Counted from the stretch's first letter, positions 22,948-33,592 are shown. The stretch is DNA of 64,000 nucleotides from Mesostigma viride (GCA_009746045.1 RPFO01000076.1:480614-544613), one strand, 5' to 3'. Made by a program: numbers and translations. Notes: a model not told the origin generated them from the letters alone.

Positions 22948-23829
22948 AGTTACGTTAAATAGTGCCGGAACCTTTTGCCGCCTGAGGCAAATCGGGCCGG
23001 AACACTATTTTGCCCGGAATAACCACTTCCGAGCACCCAAGTTAATTCGGCCGAATTAACTTGGGTGCTCGGAAGTGGTTATTCCGGGCAAAATAGTGTT
23101 CCGGCCCGATTTGCCTCAGGCGGCAAAAGGTTCCGGCACTATTTAACGTAACTAAAACCTGTGCACCTTGGAGGTCAGGGGTTCGAATCCTCACTGAGGC
23201 AGTTCCGGCGCATTTAGTGGTGCGTGCTCAGCGGCCTAGGCGGATGTCTCGGGCTCTTCGTCCCCCCTCCACGAGGCCAGGTTTTAGTTACGTTAAATAG
23301 TGCCGGAACCTTTTGCCGCCTGAGGCAAATCGGGCCGGAACACTATTTTGCCCGGAATAACCACTTCCGAGCACCCAAGTTAATTCGGCCGAATTAACTT
23401 GGGTGCTCGGAAGTGGTTATTCCGGGCAAAATAGTGTTCCGGCCCGATTTGCCTCAGGCGGCAAAAGGTTCCGGCACTATTTAACGTAACTAAAACCTGG
23501 CCTCGTGGAGGGGGGACGAAGAGCCCGAGACATCCGCCTAGGCCGCTGAGCACGCACCACTAAATGCGCCGGAACTGCCTCAGTGAGGATTCGAACCCCT
23601 GACCTCCAAGGTGCACAGGTTTTAGTTACGTTAAATAGTGCCGGAACCTTTTGCCGCCTGAGGCAAATCGGGCCGGAACACTATTTTGCCCGGAATAACC
23701 ACTTCCGAGCACCCAAGTTAATTCGGCCGAATTAACTTGGGTGCTCGGAAGTGGTTATTCCGGGCAAAATAGTGTTCCGGCCCGATTTGCCTCAGGCGGC
23801 AAAAGGTTCCGGCACTATTTAACGTAACT
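22948..23829. repeat. 882-bp perfect palindrome built from three 204-bp palindromes, flanked by AGGTG
   Basis: Three copies of one 204-bp palindrome lie at 22,949-23,152, 23,287-23,490 and 23,625-23,828, centred on TTCGGCCGAA. The spacers between them (23,153-23,286 and 23,491-23,624, 134 bp each) are reverse complements of each other. The whole tract is therefore one palindrome centred between 23,388 and 23,389. Its outer ends read AGTTACG...CGTAACT, and AGGTG occurs directly outside both ends (22,943-22,947 and 23,830-23,834), consistent with a 5-bp target duplication. It lies in the 3' non-coding part of element B. There is no open frame of note. Confidence 0.9.
23153..23286. other. Palindrome spacer with tRNA 3'-half-like sequence (inverted copy at 23,491-23,624)
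   Basis: The spacer begins TAAAACCT and ends AGGTTTTA. It contains GAGGTCAGGGGTTCGAATCC (23,171-23,190), with a variable-loop-like GAGGTC and a T-arm/B-box GGTTCGAATCC, followed by CTGAGGC (23,194-23,200). That last word could pair with GCCTCAG at 23,113-23,119 inside the palindrome, but D and anticodon arms are not evident. A second word, AGTTCCGGCGCATTTA, resembles a decayed palindrome end. Confidence 0.4.
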
Positions 23830-23903
23830 AGGTGTGCTCAGGATTATGTACAATCAAGCTCCCAGCCTGATATCCAGAGACTTAAGCACCCAGCTCTCAG
23901 CTT

Positions 23904-26716
23904 TTAGACAGATAGACCGACTTGACAGTCAGCATTCATGAGCTTCCTCAGTACATTGTACTGGGCTGGGGCCTTGTGTGGCAGCTTGGTCAATGCATCA
24001 GCAGGGTTCTCCTCGCCAGGGATATGCTTCAAGTCAACCAAACTGGCCAACTCCTTCAGCAACAAATAATCCAGGTCCCGGCTTCTGGCCAGCTGCTTGT
24101 GAACAAACTGGACCATACCCATGCTGTCTGTTAGCAACAACGTCTCCATCTGCAAGGTCCAAGGGGTAACTGAAGCCAGCTCCAGCATTAACTCCTTTAT
24201 GTACAAGCTGGACTGGATCCCCTCGCATATGGCCCTGCATTCTGCCACATCTGAACTGATACAGACCCTCTTCTGCAGTCTGCTGTACCAGCTGAACAAA
24301 CTTGCCCTGCTCTGATAAAAAGCAAACAGAGCAGCAGATCTCCCCCTGACCTTGGTAACCTGGCGAGCATCCATGGAACTGTCAACAAAGATCTCCAAGG
24401 TGATAGGCTGGGCAAAGTCAATCCCAGACAAAATCAGATCAGGGGTACTCTCCACCAACCGGGCTATGACTCGAGGCTTCTCATCCTCAAGCACCTCATC
24501 AGGCATTCTGCTATGGACCATCAAAGACGGACCACAGATGCTGGCAAACCAGGCCCACATGCCTCTCAACTCAGGTCCTGCAGGCTGCCTGGGTGATCTT
24601 CTCTGGCAAGGCCTTCACAATGGTCTGTTTATAATCTCCTCCAGCCTGAAGCCTGATACTCCACTCCCCATCCCTCCTGAACAGGGTAGCCTGCATTCCA
24701 CAGAACACTACAGGCTTGTTGGGTTCCTGCCACAGCTCCTTGCCCAGTGAAAACTCGCCACTGATGACAGGAATAAACTTCTTCAGCCAGGTCGTGGGGG
24801 CTAGCAAATGCAGATCATCTCCATGCAAACTAGCATACACTGGCAGACCCTCCCATTGGGCCAGCAGCAAACAGGGATCAACTGAAGACACTCTCAAGCC
24901 ACACTCACTGATCAGAGCTTCCTGCAGCGTGAGCCTCCAGATGATTGGGCTCGACCTGAGTCCTTCCAGGCCCTTCAGAATAACCAGGAATTGTTGATGC
25001 AGCTCCAGCTTCCAGATGGCAGGCACCTCAACACAGTAAGGCTCATCCTGCTTCCACACCCTCCTGGCCACTTCTGGATCAGATTTTAAAAATGCCCTCT
25101 TGAAGTCCAGCAGCACTGATGACATAGCTGCTCCCCTGTTCAGCAACCCCACGTAGAGACATAGCAAAATTCTCCATGTGTCGTGTAACATCCCTGGCGT
25201 GTACAGCTCCTCTCCTGGCAGACTCCCCGTGCCGTGATACTCATTCAGGACAGGCCTGACATGGGGCACTGATACCTCATCCACAACCTTCCTCTTCAGC
25301 ACAAATCTCAAAGCCAGCTTCCTTGATGCTGGGGGACGTCTGTCTGTTGGTGCAGCACACTCAAACTGCAACCACTCCTCCAATGCCTTGGAGAAGGCGA
25401 GCTTCCAAGCCTCAAACAAAGTAGGCGAGCTCATCTCTTGGACTAGCTGGTCATATGTCAAAGGAGAGTGTGCAGCAAGGCTCCTGTGAGTTATGCCAAT
25501 ACTGCTGGGGTGCAACACAGCTGGGATCACCAAACTGGCTGCTGGGGGCACCTCCCCTTCATCCCATTTTACACCCTTGACCGGCTTGGCCCTGCACCTG
25601 ATTGGAAATGTTGTCCTGAAATTTTCTAGGGGAATCATCCCCCAGCCATCTCTTTTCAGAGCTGTAGCTCTGATAGAAATCCCAGGATTGCCCAGAAAAT
25701 TCTGACCCAAAATCACAGGGCCATCATAGTCCTCTAGGACAAGGAAGGTCACATCCACACCCATGACAGGGGCAGTAACCTCTCCCAACACCCTTAGATG
25801 CGTCCTACCACTGAAATCAGACACCCAGGGGCAACTTGGTTCTCCGACCAGCAGTTCTCCTGTATGCTGAGGTCCCATGACAGAAACCTGTGCATTGGTA
25901 TCTATCTCCATGGCAGCTACCTCAGGTTCATCCAACTGGACAAGCTTGGACACCTTAGGCTCCTTCTTGGCTCTTTGCAAAGCCTGTACAATATCTGATA
26001 GACGCACACCCCTAGGCCTGGTGTCGGGCCGTTCCGGAGGTGCAGACTGTCCGCCTGCTTGCCCAACCACCGTATGTGAAGTTACCCCAGGGGCCGGGCC
26101 AGGGTCACCCTGAGGGCTCGATACAGCTGTAGCACCCTGATCAGGAAGTTCCACGTCACCCCCGCCTTGTACACCAACGGGCACCTGGAAGAGGCCTCCT
26201 TGATTACCTCCCCGGGGACGGATCTTTGACCAGGACAGACGGTGCACTGCTTGGGAGCCATCAATGGCCACCCAGCACTTATGGCCAGCGGCTTCTACTC
26301 GGGTCACCACCCCATCATGCCAGCTGCCACGTTTCCCTGGAAAGCTTGGTTCCTTCCACACAACAACCTGTTGTCCAACGTTAGGTTCTAGGACACTCCA
26401 GCCCTTGTCTTTCTGCCTCAGCTTGAGGAACTTGGCTTCTAGCTTCTCCTTCCATGCCTGCTCAGCATCAGCTGGCAGCATCCTGGTATGCAGCATAAGA
26501 GGATTGATGGCAATGTCACCAAAGAACATGGGAGTCCTGAGGTTCAGCCTATCCTCCACAGAACGTAGCCATGCAGATGTCACAATGGCAGATGACGTCC
26601 TTGGAATCCTCTCCACCAGCAGCACGGTCTTGATCTCTTGGATGGCTCTCTCCACCACCCCTTGCTGGCCGTGGCTCTCCCTGGGTGTAATCAGCAACTC
26701 TGGAAACTCTGGCAGG
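23904..26716 (-). pseudogene. Element B pol part: end of integrase, retropepsin-like, RT, RNase H
   Basis: In transcript order: the catalytic-Glu end of integrase (LLITPRESHGQQGVVERAI) and its SH3-like tail (VGQQVVVWKEPSFPGKRGSW); a retropepsin-like segment near 25,640-25,930 with MEIDTNAQVSVMG and GPVILGQNFL; a copia-type RT (LLDFKRAFLKSD, LKGLEGLRSSPIIW, SLHGDDLHL near 24,810-24,835); and RNase H (EIFVDSSMD, SSDVAECRAI, TDSMGMVQFV, IPGEENPADALTK). Its left neighbour is non-coding sequence with the palindrome; its right neighbour is the inserted element G. Confidence 0.75.
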
Positions 26717-26721
26717 TTCTC

Positions 26722-29393
26722 TGTCAAGAATCCTGTCTTGAATATGCCCATTATGCTGACCGTGCAGAAATCTATAATACGGGCAACTGTATTCGAGCCC
26801 TAATTAACAAATAGATATGCTCGGATAGTAGTACCTAAGTGGGATTTGTCCTACGTGAACGGACACTATGACTATGTGCCAAGTTGTACAATGGCACTAG
26901 GACCATTGGTCACTATCTTCACCAGATTATAGTATTGTGTCATGTGCATGTCATACCATGCCGTACCGAGTCATGCATGCGCATGCACCATGTTCCAACA
27001 TACCAGCTGTCGTTATCGACCCATTGTCGGCCCATGCGCATACCAGGGCCGCCGCCACCACTCACCTACCATAATTACCAATGTACACGCTACCTTGAGG
27101 TAGCCATGGAAAGCCACACCACATGGACGTAATAAAAAAATTTCCTGGCTCCTGACGCTTAAGTCGGCAATGATTCACCACCTACAAATTATTAATTTAA
27201 GTCCCCATAATAATCACACATGCCCTTTTAACATGGCATCGGAGGTCCGGGGCAAGATCTTTCAACGGAATTAACCAACCTCTAAGCGGCAGCTCACATT
27301 TTATTGAGCGCCTTGATCATAGTTTATATTTTCATATACGGAGCAGCTTGGTCGAATTCTTGTACTTGATACGACCATGATTATGGCGCAGATGCTACCG
27401 TGAAATTCAAGGTTTTCAATCGACTTACTTCAATGTGTGGTAACACCAAATATTCGGGGTGACACCTACCGTTGCTAAAATCCGTCAAGAATTTCCCAAG
27501 CTCCGGTGCGCAGGCCAGATCTACGCTTTTATACTTATATATGCCCGAAACTGATCAAACGCCAACATTTCGGTGATGGGGACGTCGGCACTGAAGCCTG
27601 GCACTCAAAAGGTGCCGGCTCTGGTTCCAGGCAGCGCCAGTGATTTTTTACCTGGCAGCACATTTTTGGCCGAGTGCAGTGCGTTCAATCGGCGCGGGGT
27701 CACTGACGGGCTCCCACTGAGCCGCGCGAGCTGTGAGCATCGACGAGAAATCGGCGGAGCTGTTTACCTCAAGAATTTTTCATGAGAACCGGTCTTTCTT
27801 TCTGTACCGGCACCATTTCGCGTGGCATCAACATTCTTTTGGGCGCATTCTTTTAAACCGGAATTCTTTTTAAACGGTCATCACTTCAAGAGCCCAGAGC
27901 CTGCCATGCTCCAAGTTTCCAAGAAAAAAGGGAACATTCCCTGGGTCCTGCTCTCAAGGCCAGCCTGCTGACACAGCTGCACACCACACTAAGGAGGGTG
28001 CTCACTAACCCCCACGTTGTTTTCAGCACTAGTTGCAGTTTTATAATTCAGCCACATTTAACTAGTTGCAGGCACCACTAGCAGCAGTAACAGCTAGTTG
28101 CATTATCACGTGCCAGCACTAGACACCCACTAGCAACCAGTTGCCCCATAATGTAAGCAGCAGTAACAGCACAGTCCCATCAGCACCATCACACTGGCAT
28201 CAACAAGCACAGCAGGCAACACCAGCAGGAACAGAGTACACTGCATAGTCCATGCAGGCAGCTACCCACACTTGCCTAGCCAGCAAGGAGAAGTAGTAGC
28301 ACCCAGCAGCACATGCATGACTCTCCACCACAGGCGTAGAGTAGATAGTAGCTGCAGTCAGCTGCACGCACTTGTCTAGCTAGCAAGTAGCAGTCCAGCA
28401 ACCAGCTCTACATCCTCACGTCACAGTTCACCTTGTAGTAGTTGCAGTAAGTTGCATCAAAACCTGTTGGCAAACAAGTCAAAGTAGCACTACCTGAGCA
28501 CCACACAAGACACTGTACCCACACACAGCATAGATCGTGTGTGCACACACAACAGCTGACGTCACCGGTTTACCAGCAGCTACCAGTACCCAACGTTTCC
28601 AGCTGCAACCCTGGCATCAACCAGTACCGGCTACAGTCTGCATCCAGACTCAACACTGAGCAACCAGTCTTTACAGTTTAAGAGCCTGTTTCCAGTTTGG
28701 CTCCACCCTCGTGTGGCGCACTCCATGTGACAATATGGGGCTACACAACCTTGCCTTCATTTTTCTTGCTGTTTTATATCAAGACCAGGGTGTCGTGTAA
28801 GGAGGGAATCCACTTAGGTACCCGACTACCCTCGCCCAGGATCTAGCGTTTGTATTTATAGACAGCATCATGTGCAAGGAGGGTGTCAAGAATCCTGTCT
28901 TGAATATGCCCATTATGCTGACCGTGCAGAAATCTATAATACGGGCAACTGTATTCGAGCCCTAATTAACAAATAGATATGCTCGGATAGTAGTACCTAA
29001 GTGGGATTTGTCCTACGTGAACGGACACTATGACTATGTGCCAAGTTGTACAATGGCACTAGGACCATTGGTCACTATCTTCACCAGATTATAGTATTGT
29101 GTCATGTGCATGTCATACCATGCCGTACCGAGTCATGCATGCGCATGCACCATGTTCCAACATACCAGCTGTCGTTATCGACCCATTGTCGGCCCATGCG
29201 CATACCAGGGCCGCCGCCACCACTCACCTACCATAATTACCAATGTACACGCTACCTTGAGGTAGCCATGGAAAGCCACACCACATGGACGTAATAAAAA
29301 AATTTCCTGGCTCCTGACGCTTAAGTCGGCAATGATTCACCACCTACAAATTATTAATTTAAGTCCCCATAATAATCACACATGCCTTTAACA
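26722..29393 (+). mobile_element. Element G: small non-coding LTR element (TRIM/LARD-like) inserted in element B pol
   Basis: The LTRs are 26,722-27,233 and 28,884-29,393 (512 and 510 bp), with ends TGTCAAG...TTTAACA and the target duplication TTCTC at 26,717-26,721 and 29,394-29,398. TGGCATCGGAGG directly follows the left LTR as a primer-binding site, and AAGGAGGG lies just before the right LTR as a short purine tract, so sense is plus. The 1,650 bp between has no retroviral domain, so the element must rely on proteins made elsewhere. LTR copies differ by only a couple of bases: it is young and, as a non-coding element, looks whole. Confidence 0.9.
27234..28883 (+). other. Internal region of element G, no gene
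   Basis: The first part is mixed sequence with an unremarkable 70-codon frame. From about 28,050 to 28,650 it is dense in degenerate AGCAGTA, AGTTGCA, CAGCAC and CTAGC words, a low-complexity tract of the kind seen in large non-autonomous LTR elements. It probably serves for packaging or as filler; function is unknown. Confidence 0.55.
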
Positions 29394-29398
29394 TTCTC

Positions 29399-30142
29399 AC
29401 AGCACTCAAACTGAATGTCACACTGCAACAACTCCAACCCAGGGTACCTGCTCCTTGTCAACTTCAGAGCAGCAATTAATGTAGGCTTCTCCATGTCAGG
29501 CAGGATCTCTAGGGTCTTGTACTTGGTATATCTGTCCACTGCCACCAGCAGCTTCAAACCCCTGATTCTCTGAATATCTACCTGCACATGGCCTGGCTGC
29601 AAAATAGGAGTCCTGGCATGAGACTGCTTGGGCTTTCTAGCAACTAGCCTGCACTTGCAAGCTTGAGCAACCTGTTGGCAGATGGAGTACAACTCACTTC
29701 CTCCCAGCCGTCTAGCAACTTGCAAAGACTGAGCTGCATGGCCAAACATGGTATGCAACCTTGAGGCAATGTCATACAAGAGAGAAAATCTTTTATTGTC
29801 ATTATTAGCACTCAAGGTATGTACAGATCCCTTATGTACAGGAGGCACCAGGGTCGTGCCTGTCAGACTGTCTCCAGCCCTATCCTCATCCTGACCATCC
29901 TGTGCCAGTCCTGCACGGTCAGAATGCTTCTGAGATCCACCTGGGTCCACATCACCAGGTCCTACCTCAGGCTCAGCACCGCCATGGCGGGCACGTTGGC
30001 GAGTAACCACTGCAGCTACAGCTGGCATACTCTCTGTGGTAACCAAGCTTGCCCCATCGTGTCCAATAGGCTCTGTCACTAGAGCATGGGGCTGCCCCTC
30101 ACTGCCGTCACTAGCAGCTACATTACACACCCCTGGGGGCAC
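29399..30142 (-). pseudogene. Element B integrase N-terminal part
   Basis: This part lies on the far side of element G. It has the zinc-binding region (SRLHTMFGHA with downstream CKCRL) and the first catalytic Asp region (VDIQRIRGLKLLVAVDRYTKY). A Gly/Asp-rich linker with no protease motif connects it to gag, so no protease lies between Gag and integrase. The same layout is seen in elements D and K. Confidence 0.7.
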
Positions 30143-30175
30143 CCTCCAGGGTACAGGGATGTGTGCAGGCTTAAG

Positions 30176-31354
30176 TCAATGATCAGCAGCTTTGCCCTTG
30201 CCCTTATCCTGGGATGGACCAGCCTTGTCCTTGCTGCCACCCTGAGCTGGCTTGCTCTGACCTTCCTGCCTCAGGTACGAGGGACACTCATTCCTGAAGT
30301 GACCCTTCCCTTGGCAGAAATAACATTCCACCTGACTGATGTCCCGTGAGGTCCCACTGCTGGGCCCAGCCTTGGGAGGACCACCCACCCTCTTGAAGTC
30401 AAACTGGGACTGTGGATGCCCCGACTTCGGCGGTGTCCCCCGTCCAGCCCTTCTGTCACGCCCCCTCCTGGACCTTCCTCGACCCCTTGAAGAGGCCTCA
30501 GGCCCTCTCGAGGACGCTGGGCCCCCGTGGCCCGATCCCCTCATGGACTTAACCGCAGGTTCAGCGGCCTCCTCGTCCCCTTGACGTGGGCGCTTACCAC
30601 CTACGTATTTGCCGCTGAAACACTCATACAACTGGTCCGTCATGGCTGCCCAGCCATGGACCTGTCGCATGTGGATGGTCACATTATCCATGGTGACCGG
30701 ATCCAGCTGCAGCGACTTGAGAAAGTCGCCCATGGCCATCCGATCTGCAACGAAGAATCCCTTGGCCATGGCGTCCTCCCTCAGCTTGACGAAGTCTTCA
30801 AAGGCGTGGACCACTAGCTGCCCCTTGATGGGCTTGTAGTCCAGGTACTCTTGCTTCAGGTGAGACCCATCTATGGTCCTCTTGTCACTCAGGAACACCC
30901 TGAGTCGCGTCATAAACGCCGCCCAGGTGTCTCCCGCCGTGTGTCGCTCCCGAACAAACTTGAACAGCCGCCTCGCCGACTGCCTTATGTAGGCACTAGA
31001 CGCCAGGATGCGAAGCTTGTCACCGGTGTAGATGTCCGTGTACAAGCTCATGTCCTCTAACATCCTCTCAGCGTCCCGGGGCTGCCAATTGTCCTTGATG
31101 GACTGAAACTGGCCTAGCACCGTGTACCCCTCAGCCACGGTCGGTCGCTTAGGTGCCGCTTGATCTGCAGCTGGCGCGTTCTGACCGCCCTGCGATGCTT
31201 GGCTCTGATCATCTGGCAGCGCAGCCTGGTCTCCCAGCGCCTGGCCGTCACCGCGTCCATCGCGTCCACCGCGTCCATCGCGTCCATCCATCCCAGCGCC
31301 GCGCCGCGCAAAGCCCATAAGGCGCGCTTGTTGGTCAATAGCTCCCTCACTCAT
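30176..31354 (-). pseudogene. Element B gag part
   Basis: About 390 residues. A helical capsid-like region (YTVLGQFQSIKDNW through FEDFVKLREDAMAKG) is followed by an Arg/Gly-rich stretch and one CX2CX4HX4C zinc knuckle, CYFCQGKGHFRNEC, near 30,290-30,330. The C-terminus is Lys/Gly-rich. Known role: Gag forms the virus-like particle and binds RNA through the knuckle. The start follows a GC-rich spacer of about 100 bases after the upstream extra frame. Confidence 0.75.
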
Positions 31355-31456
31355 GATGGCCTCTGTTCAGATCTGCTACAGCCAGCCAAGTGGCCAAGCA
31401 GCAATTAAAGCAATATAAGCTACTGAACAAGAAAGGAAAATGCCAAGTGTTACCAC

Positions 31457-32377
31457 TCAGTCAAGACCACCACGGTCGCCCGCAGGCGCGTCCTGGTTCT
31501 CCTTGTCGCTGTCGCTGTCGCTGTCGCTCACCACAATCAGCTCTGGCACCCTGCTACCCGCTGCGCCGTCGTCGACCCGCTGTCGGCCCGCGATGACAGA
31601 ATCGTCACCGTTAGTATAGTAGACAGGTGACAACCCGTCGTTGGCACCCCGCGGATTGTATCTTGGCACCTCGTGGTCGCCAAGCGCCTCGTCGCCTAGC
31701 CCAGCGACGCCCACTGCTCCCACCTCAAGGTCACTATCATAGCCAAGAGGGGCAAACTCTTCCAAACGCGTCACACGAACGCGAAGGGGTTGGGGCAGTT
31801 CCTGAAACGGAACCTTTGCTCGCTCCGGAAACCTGCCGACTCGTGCCGCACGCTGTCCTCCGGTGATGGCTTCCGCTGCCGCCTCGACCTCTGCAAGCCG
31901 CCTGTAGTGCTCCGCTCCGCGTCGTTCACGTCGAACTGGTCCCGCTGCAACACCCTCGTCGCCGATTACGCCTGCGAAAGTACGTGGTACACCTGCACCC
32001 GCTGCTGCCGGCACGAACTCGTGTCGCACTGCACCAGCTGCCTCCGCAGCCTCTCCTCGCCTAGCCGCCAACTCCGCACGCACCCGCTCAGTTAATGCTG
32101 TAATCACCGTCTGGATGCCAACCAAACCGTGAAGCTCTTGCTCGATGTCGTCGATGCTCCGGTGCTCCGGAATGACGATGGTTTGGACGTGCCGCAGAAT
32201 TCGCTCCCAATCCTCGACCTGGTCGTCGATGAATTGCACGAAGCCGCGATTAACAGGTGGACGATCTGCAAGCAATAAAGATAGATCTCGAACGACACGA
32301 CGCAATTCAGGCGAAATTGAACCCCCAGCAGACTGCCGAAACCGGAAATTCTGCTGCCGTTGTTCTTCCTGCACCAT
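31457..32377 (-). CDS. Element B extra frame between 5' LTR and gag, unknown function
   Basis: A 306-residue frame, MVQEEQRQQNF through an acidic DSDSDSDKENQ tail to GGLD. The N-terminal third is predicted mostly helical (ELRRVVRDLSLLLADRP, then FIDDQVEDWERIL), and the middle is Ala/Arg-rich. It starts about 90 bases from the LTR and precedes gag, so it would be first on the element RNA. Element D has a frame of similar size in the same place that also ends in GLD (59,983-60,770). I recognise no domain. A structural or RNA-binding accessory is possible; this is inference. Confidence 0.5.
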   Translation of the reverse strand: MVQEEQRQQNFRFRQSAGGSISPELRRVVRDLSLLLADRPPVNRGFVQFIDDQVEDWERILRHVQTIVIPEHRSIDDIEQELHGLVGIQTVITALTERVRAELAARRGEAAEAAGAVRHEFVPAAAGAGVPRTFAGVIGDEGVAAGPVRRERRGAEHYRRLAEVEAAAEAITGGQRAARVGRFPERAKVPFQELPQPLRVRVTRLEEFAPLGYDSDLEVGAVGVAGLGDEALGDHEVPRYNPRGANDGLSPVYYTNGDDSVIAGRQRVDDGAAGSRVPELIVVSDSDSDSDKENQDAPAGDRGGLD

Positions 32378-32469
32378 TCACCACCGGACGAGCTTCTCGC
32401 GTCGTCAACGCTGCACACCGCAACCAGCAACGACCCTCCTGGCCGTTCCGTTGAGACTGTTTGTAATTT

Positions 32470-33172
32470 GAGTTAACGTTCTTATGAAACGCAATGTGAA
32501 GGATATGGTTGCAATGCAGCAATGTGTGAATATGGTTGGAAACGGAGCTTTGTTAAAATTGGATAATGTTACAGCGCTCACACACTTGAGGCTTGTACAA
32601 GCGTTTGCCAAGTCAAGGCAACACACGTGAGGCGGGCTCGCAAGAGATGCCCAATTGGCACTGGCCTATTCTTTATATACTTGTGCACTGTGCTTTGCTA
32701 GTCCTGAGCAGCCTAAGAGGCCTGCTCAGTATTAACACTCCCAGTACAGTATTCACAACCTGTACAGCGCCCAGATCCTATACAGTAGGTCTGCCATACA
32801 GGCACAGTGACCACAGAGTACAGTCACCACAGTGATTATTGCATCTGCACCTAGAAGTCCAGGACTAGTAGGCCTGCGGTACCAACAGACCACAGGTTAA
32901 GGTTCCTATTTCCTGCGTACGACGTATTAATCCAATACCGTCGTAGGTTCAGCACCTAATTCCTGTCAGCCCAGGAATTACTGTCGACCCCATATGTCGT
33001 CGGCAAATATTCACGTCCGACTTAGAAGAACAGCCGGCTCGCGCTCGCGCGCGACCGGGAAGTCGGAACGCCATAACTTTCTTGATACTTGTCGGAATGA
33101 ACTCGTTCCGGTGCCGCTGGAATCGCAGAGAAATGCCGAATCAGGATCACGCCAATGCGCTTGGCGTTAACT
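32470..33172 (-). repeat. 5' LTR of element B
   Basis: It runs AGTTAACGTTC to GGCGTTAACT and pairs with 13,921-14,412 plus 22,061-22,270. It is followed by GTAAT, then the last 26 bp of element A's LTR, then CTATA and non-element sequence. Confidence 0.9.
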
Positions 33173-33208
33173 GTAATAACACAGTTTGTTACGCGCCGTA
33201 ACACTATA

Positions 33209-33592
33209 TTGTCTGGCCCACTCTGGTTCCGGGAGACAATCTCTACTAAAATGGCAGCCTGAACAAGGCCTGAAGATTCAATCATGGCTCCGGACTGCTC
33301 CGGAAGATGGTGGATTCTCCCTTTTTTATTTCCGCGAGGCGGTTATTATTCAAGCGGATCACTGAACTTTTCACGCGGACAAACAACAGGTAGGTACTGC
33401 AATCTGGTTCAAAAGCAACTTCCCCGCCTCCCTGGAAACTGAACCCCCGACGCAGTCGGGGCACGTGTAGGGTGTAGTTTCCGTAACGTCTTTATTTCAT
33501 GTCCATCTACGGACACGATGGTGCGAGAAATGAAAAATTAATTGCTTTGGACCAATTCTGACCAAATCTCGGGGACAAATCTACCAGTTCGT
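33209..33592. other. Host-like sequence, no gene seen
   Basis: This is the flank on the far side of element A, so before A inserted it was continuous with the sequence ending at 5,251. There are only short frames and no motif I can support. Confidence 0.5.

Larger units (their letters stand above)
13921..33172 (-). mobile_element. Element B: copia-like LTR retrotransposon with integrase-protease-RT order, interrupted by C, G and a palindrome
   Basis: The LTRs are 13,921-14,412 plus 22,061-22,270 (left, split by element C) and 32,470-33,172 (right), about 702 bp each, with ends AGTTAACG...CGTTAACT. The target duplication is GTAAT at 13,916-13,920 and 33,173-33,177. By eye I found a single difference between the LTR copies, so B is very young. 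Sense is minus: 5' LTR at right, then an extra frame, gag, integrase, protease, RT, RNase H, a 3' region of about 750 bp and a purine tract AAGAAAAGAAAGGATTGG against the left LTR. Besides three insertions it has a few other breaks. Confidence 0.9.
5252..33203 (-). mobile_element. Element A: LTR retrotransposon without a recognisable reverse transcriptase, split by element B
   Basis: The paired LTRs are 5,252-5,876 and 13,322-13,920 plus 33,178-33,203, each 625 bp in total, with ends TGTTACG...CGTAACA. The right LTR is interrupted by element B. The direct repeat CTATA lies just outside both ends (5,247-5,251 and 33,204-33,208), proving that the two outer LTR parts belong to one insertion. Sense is minus: the polypurine tract ATGGGGGGGAGG borders the left LTR, and a TGGTAATCGAGG primer-binding site lies next to the right LTR. 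By eye the LTR copies differ at about six of 599 compared bases, so the insertion is fairly young. I find no RT, integrase or RNase H motif in the roughly 7.4 kb inside. It is either non-autonomous or heavily decayed, with many breaks. Confidence 0.85.

Noticed and set aside
26884-27132. 82-codon frame found twice (also 29,046-29,294)
   Set aside because: It lies inside the two LTRs of element G; duplication is explained by the LTR pair.
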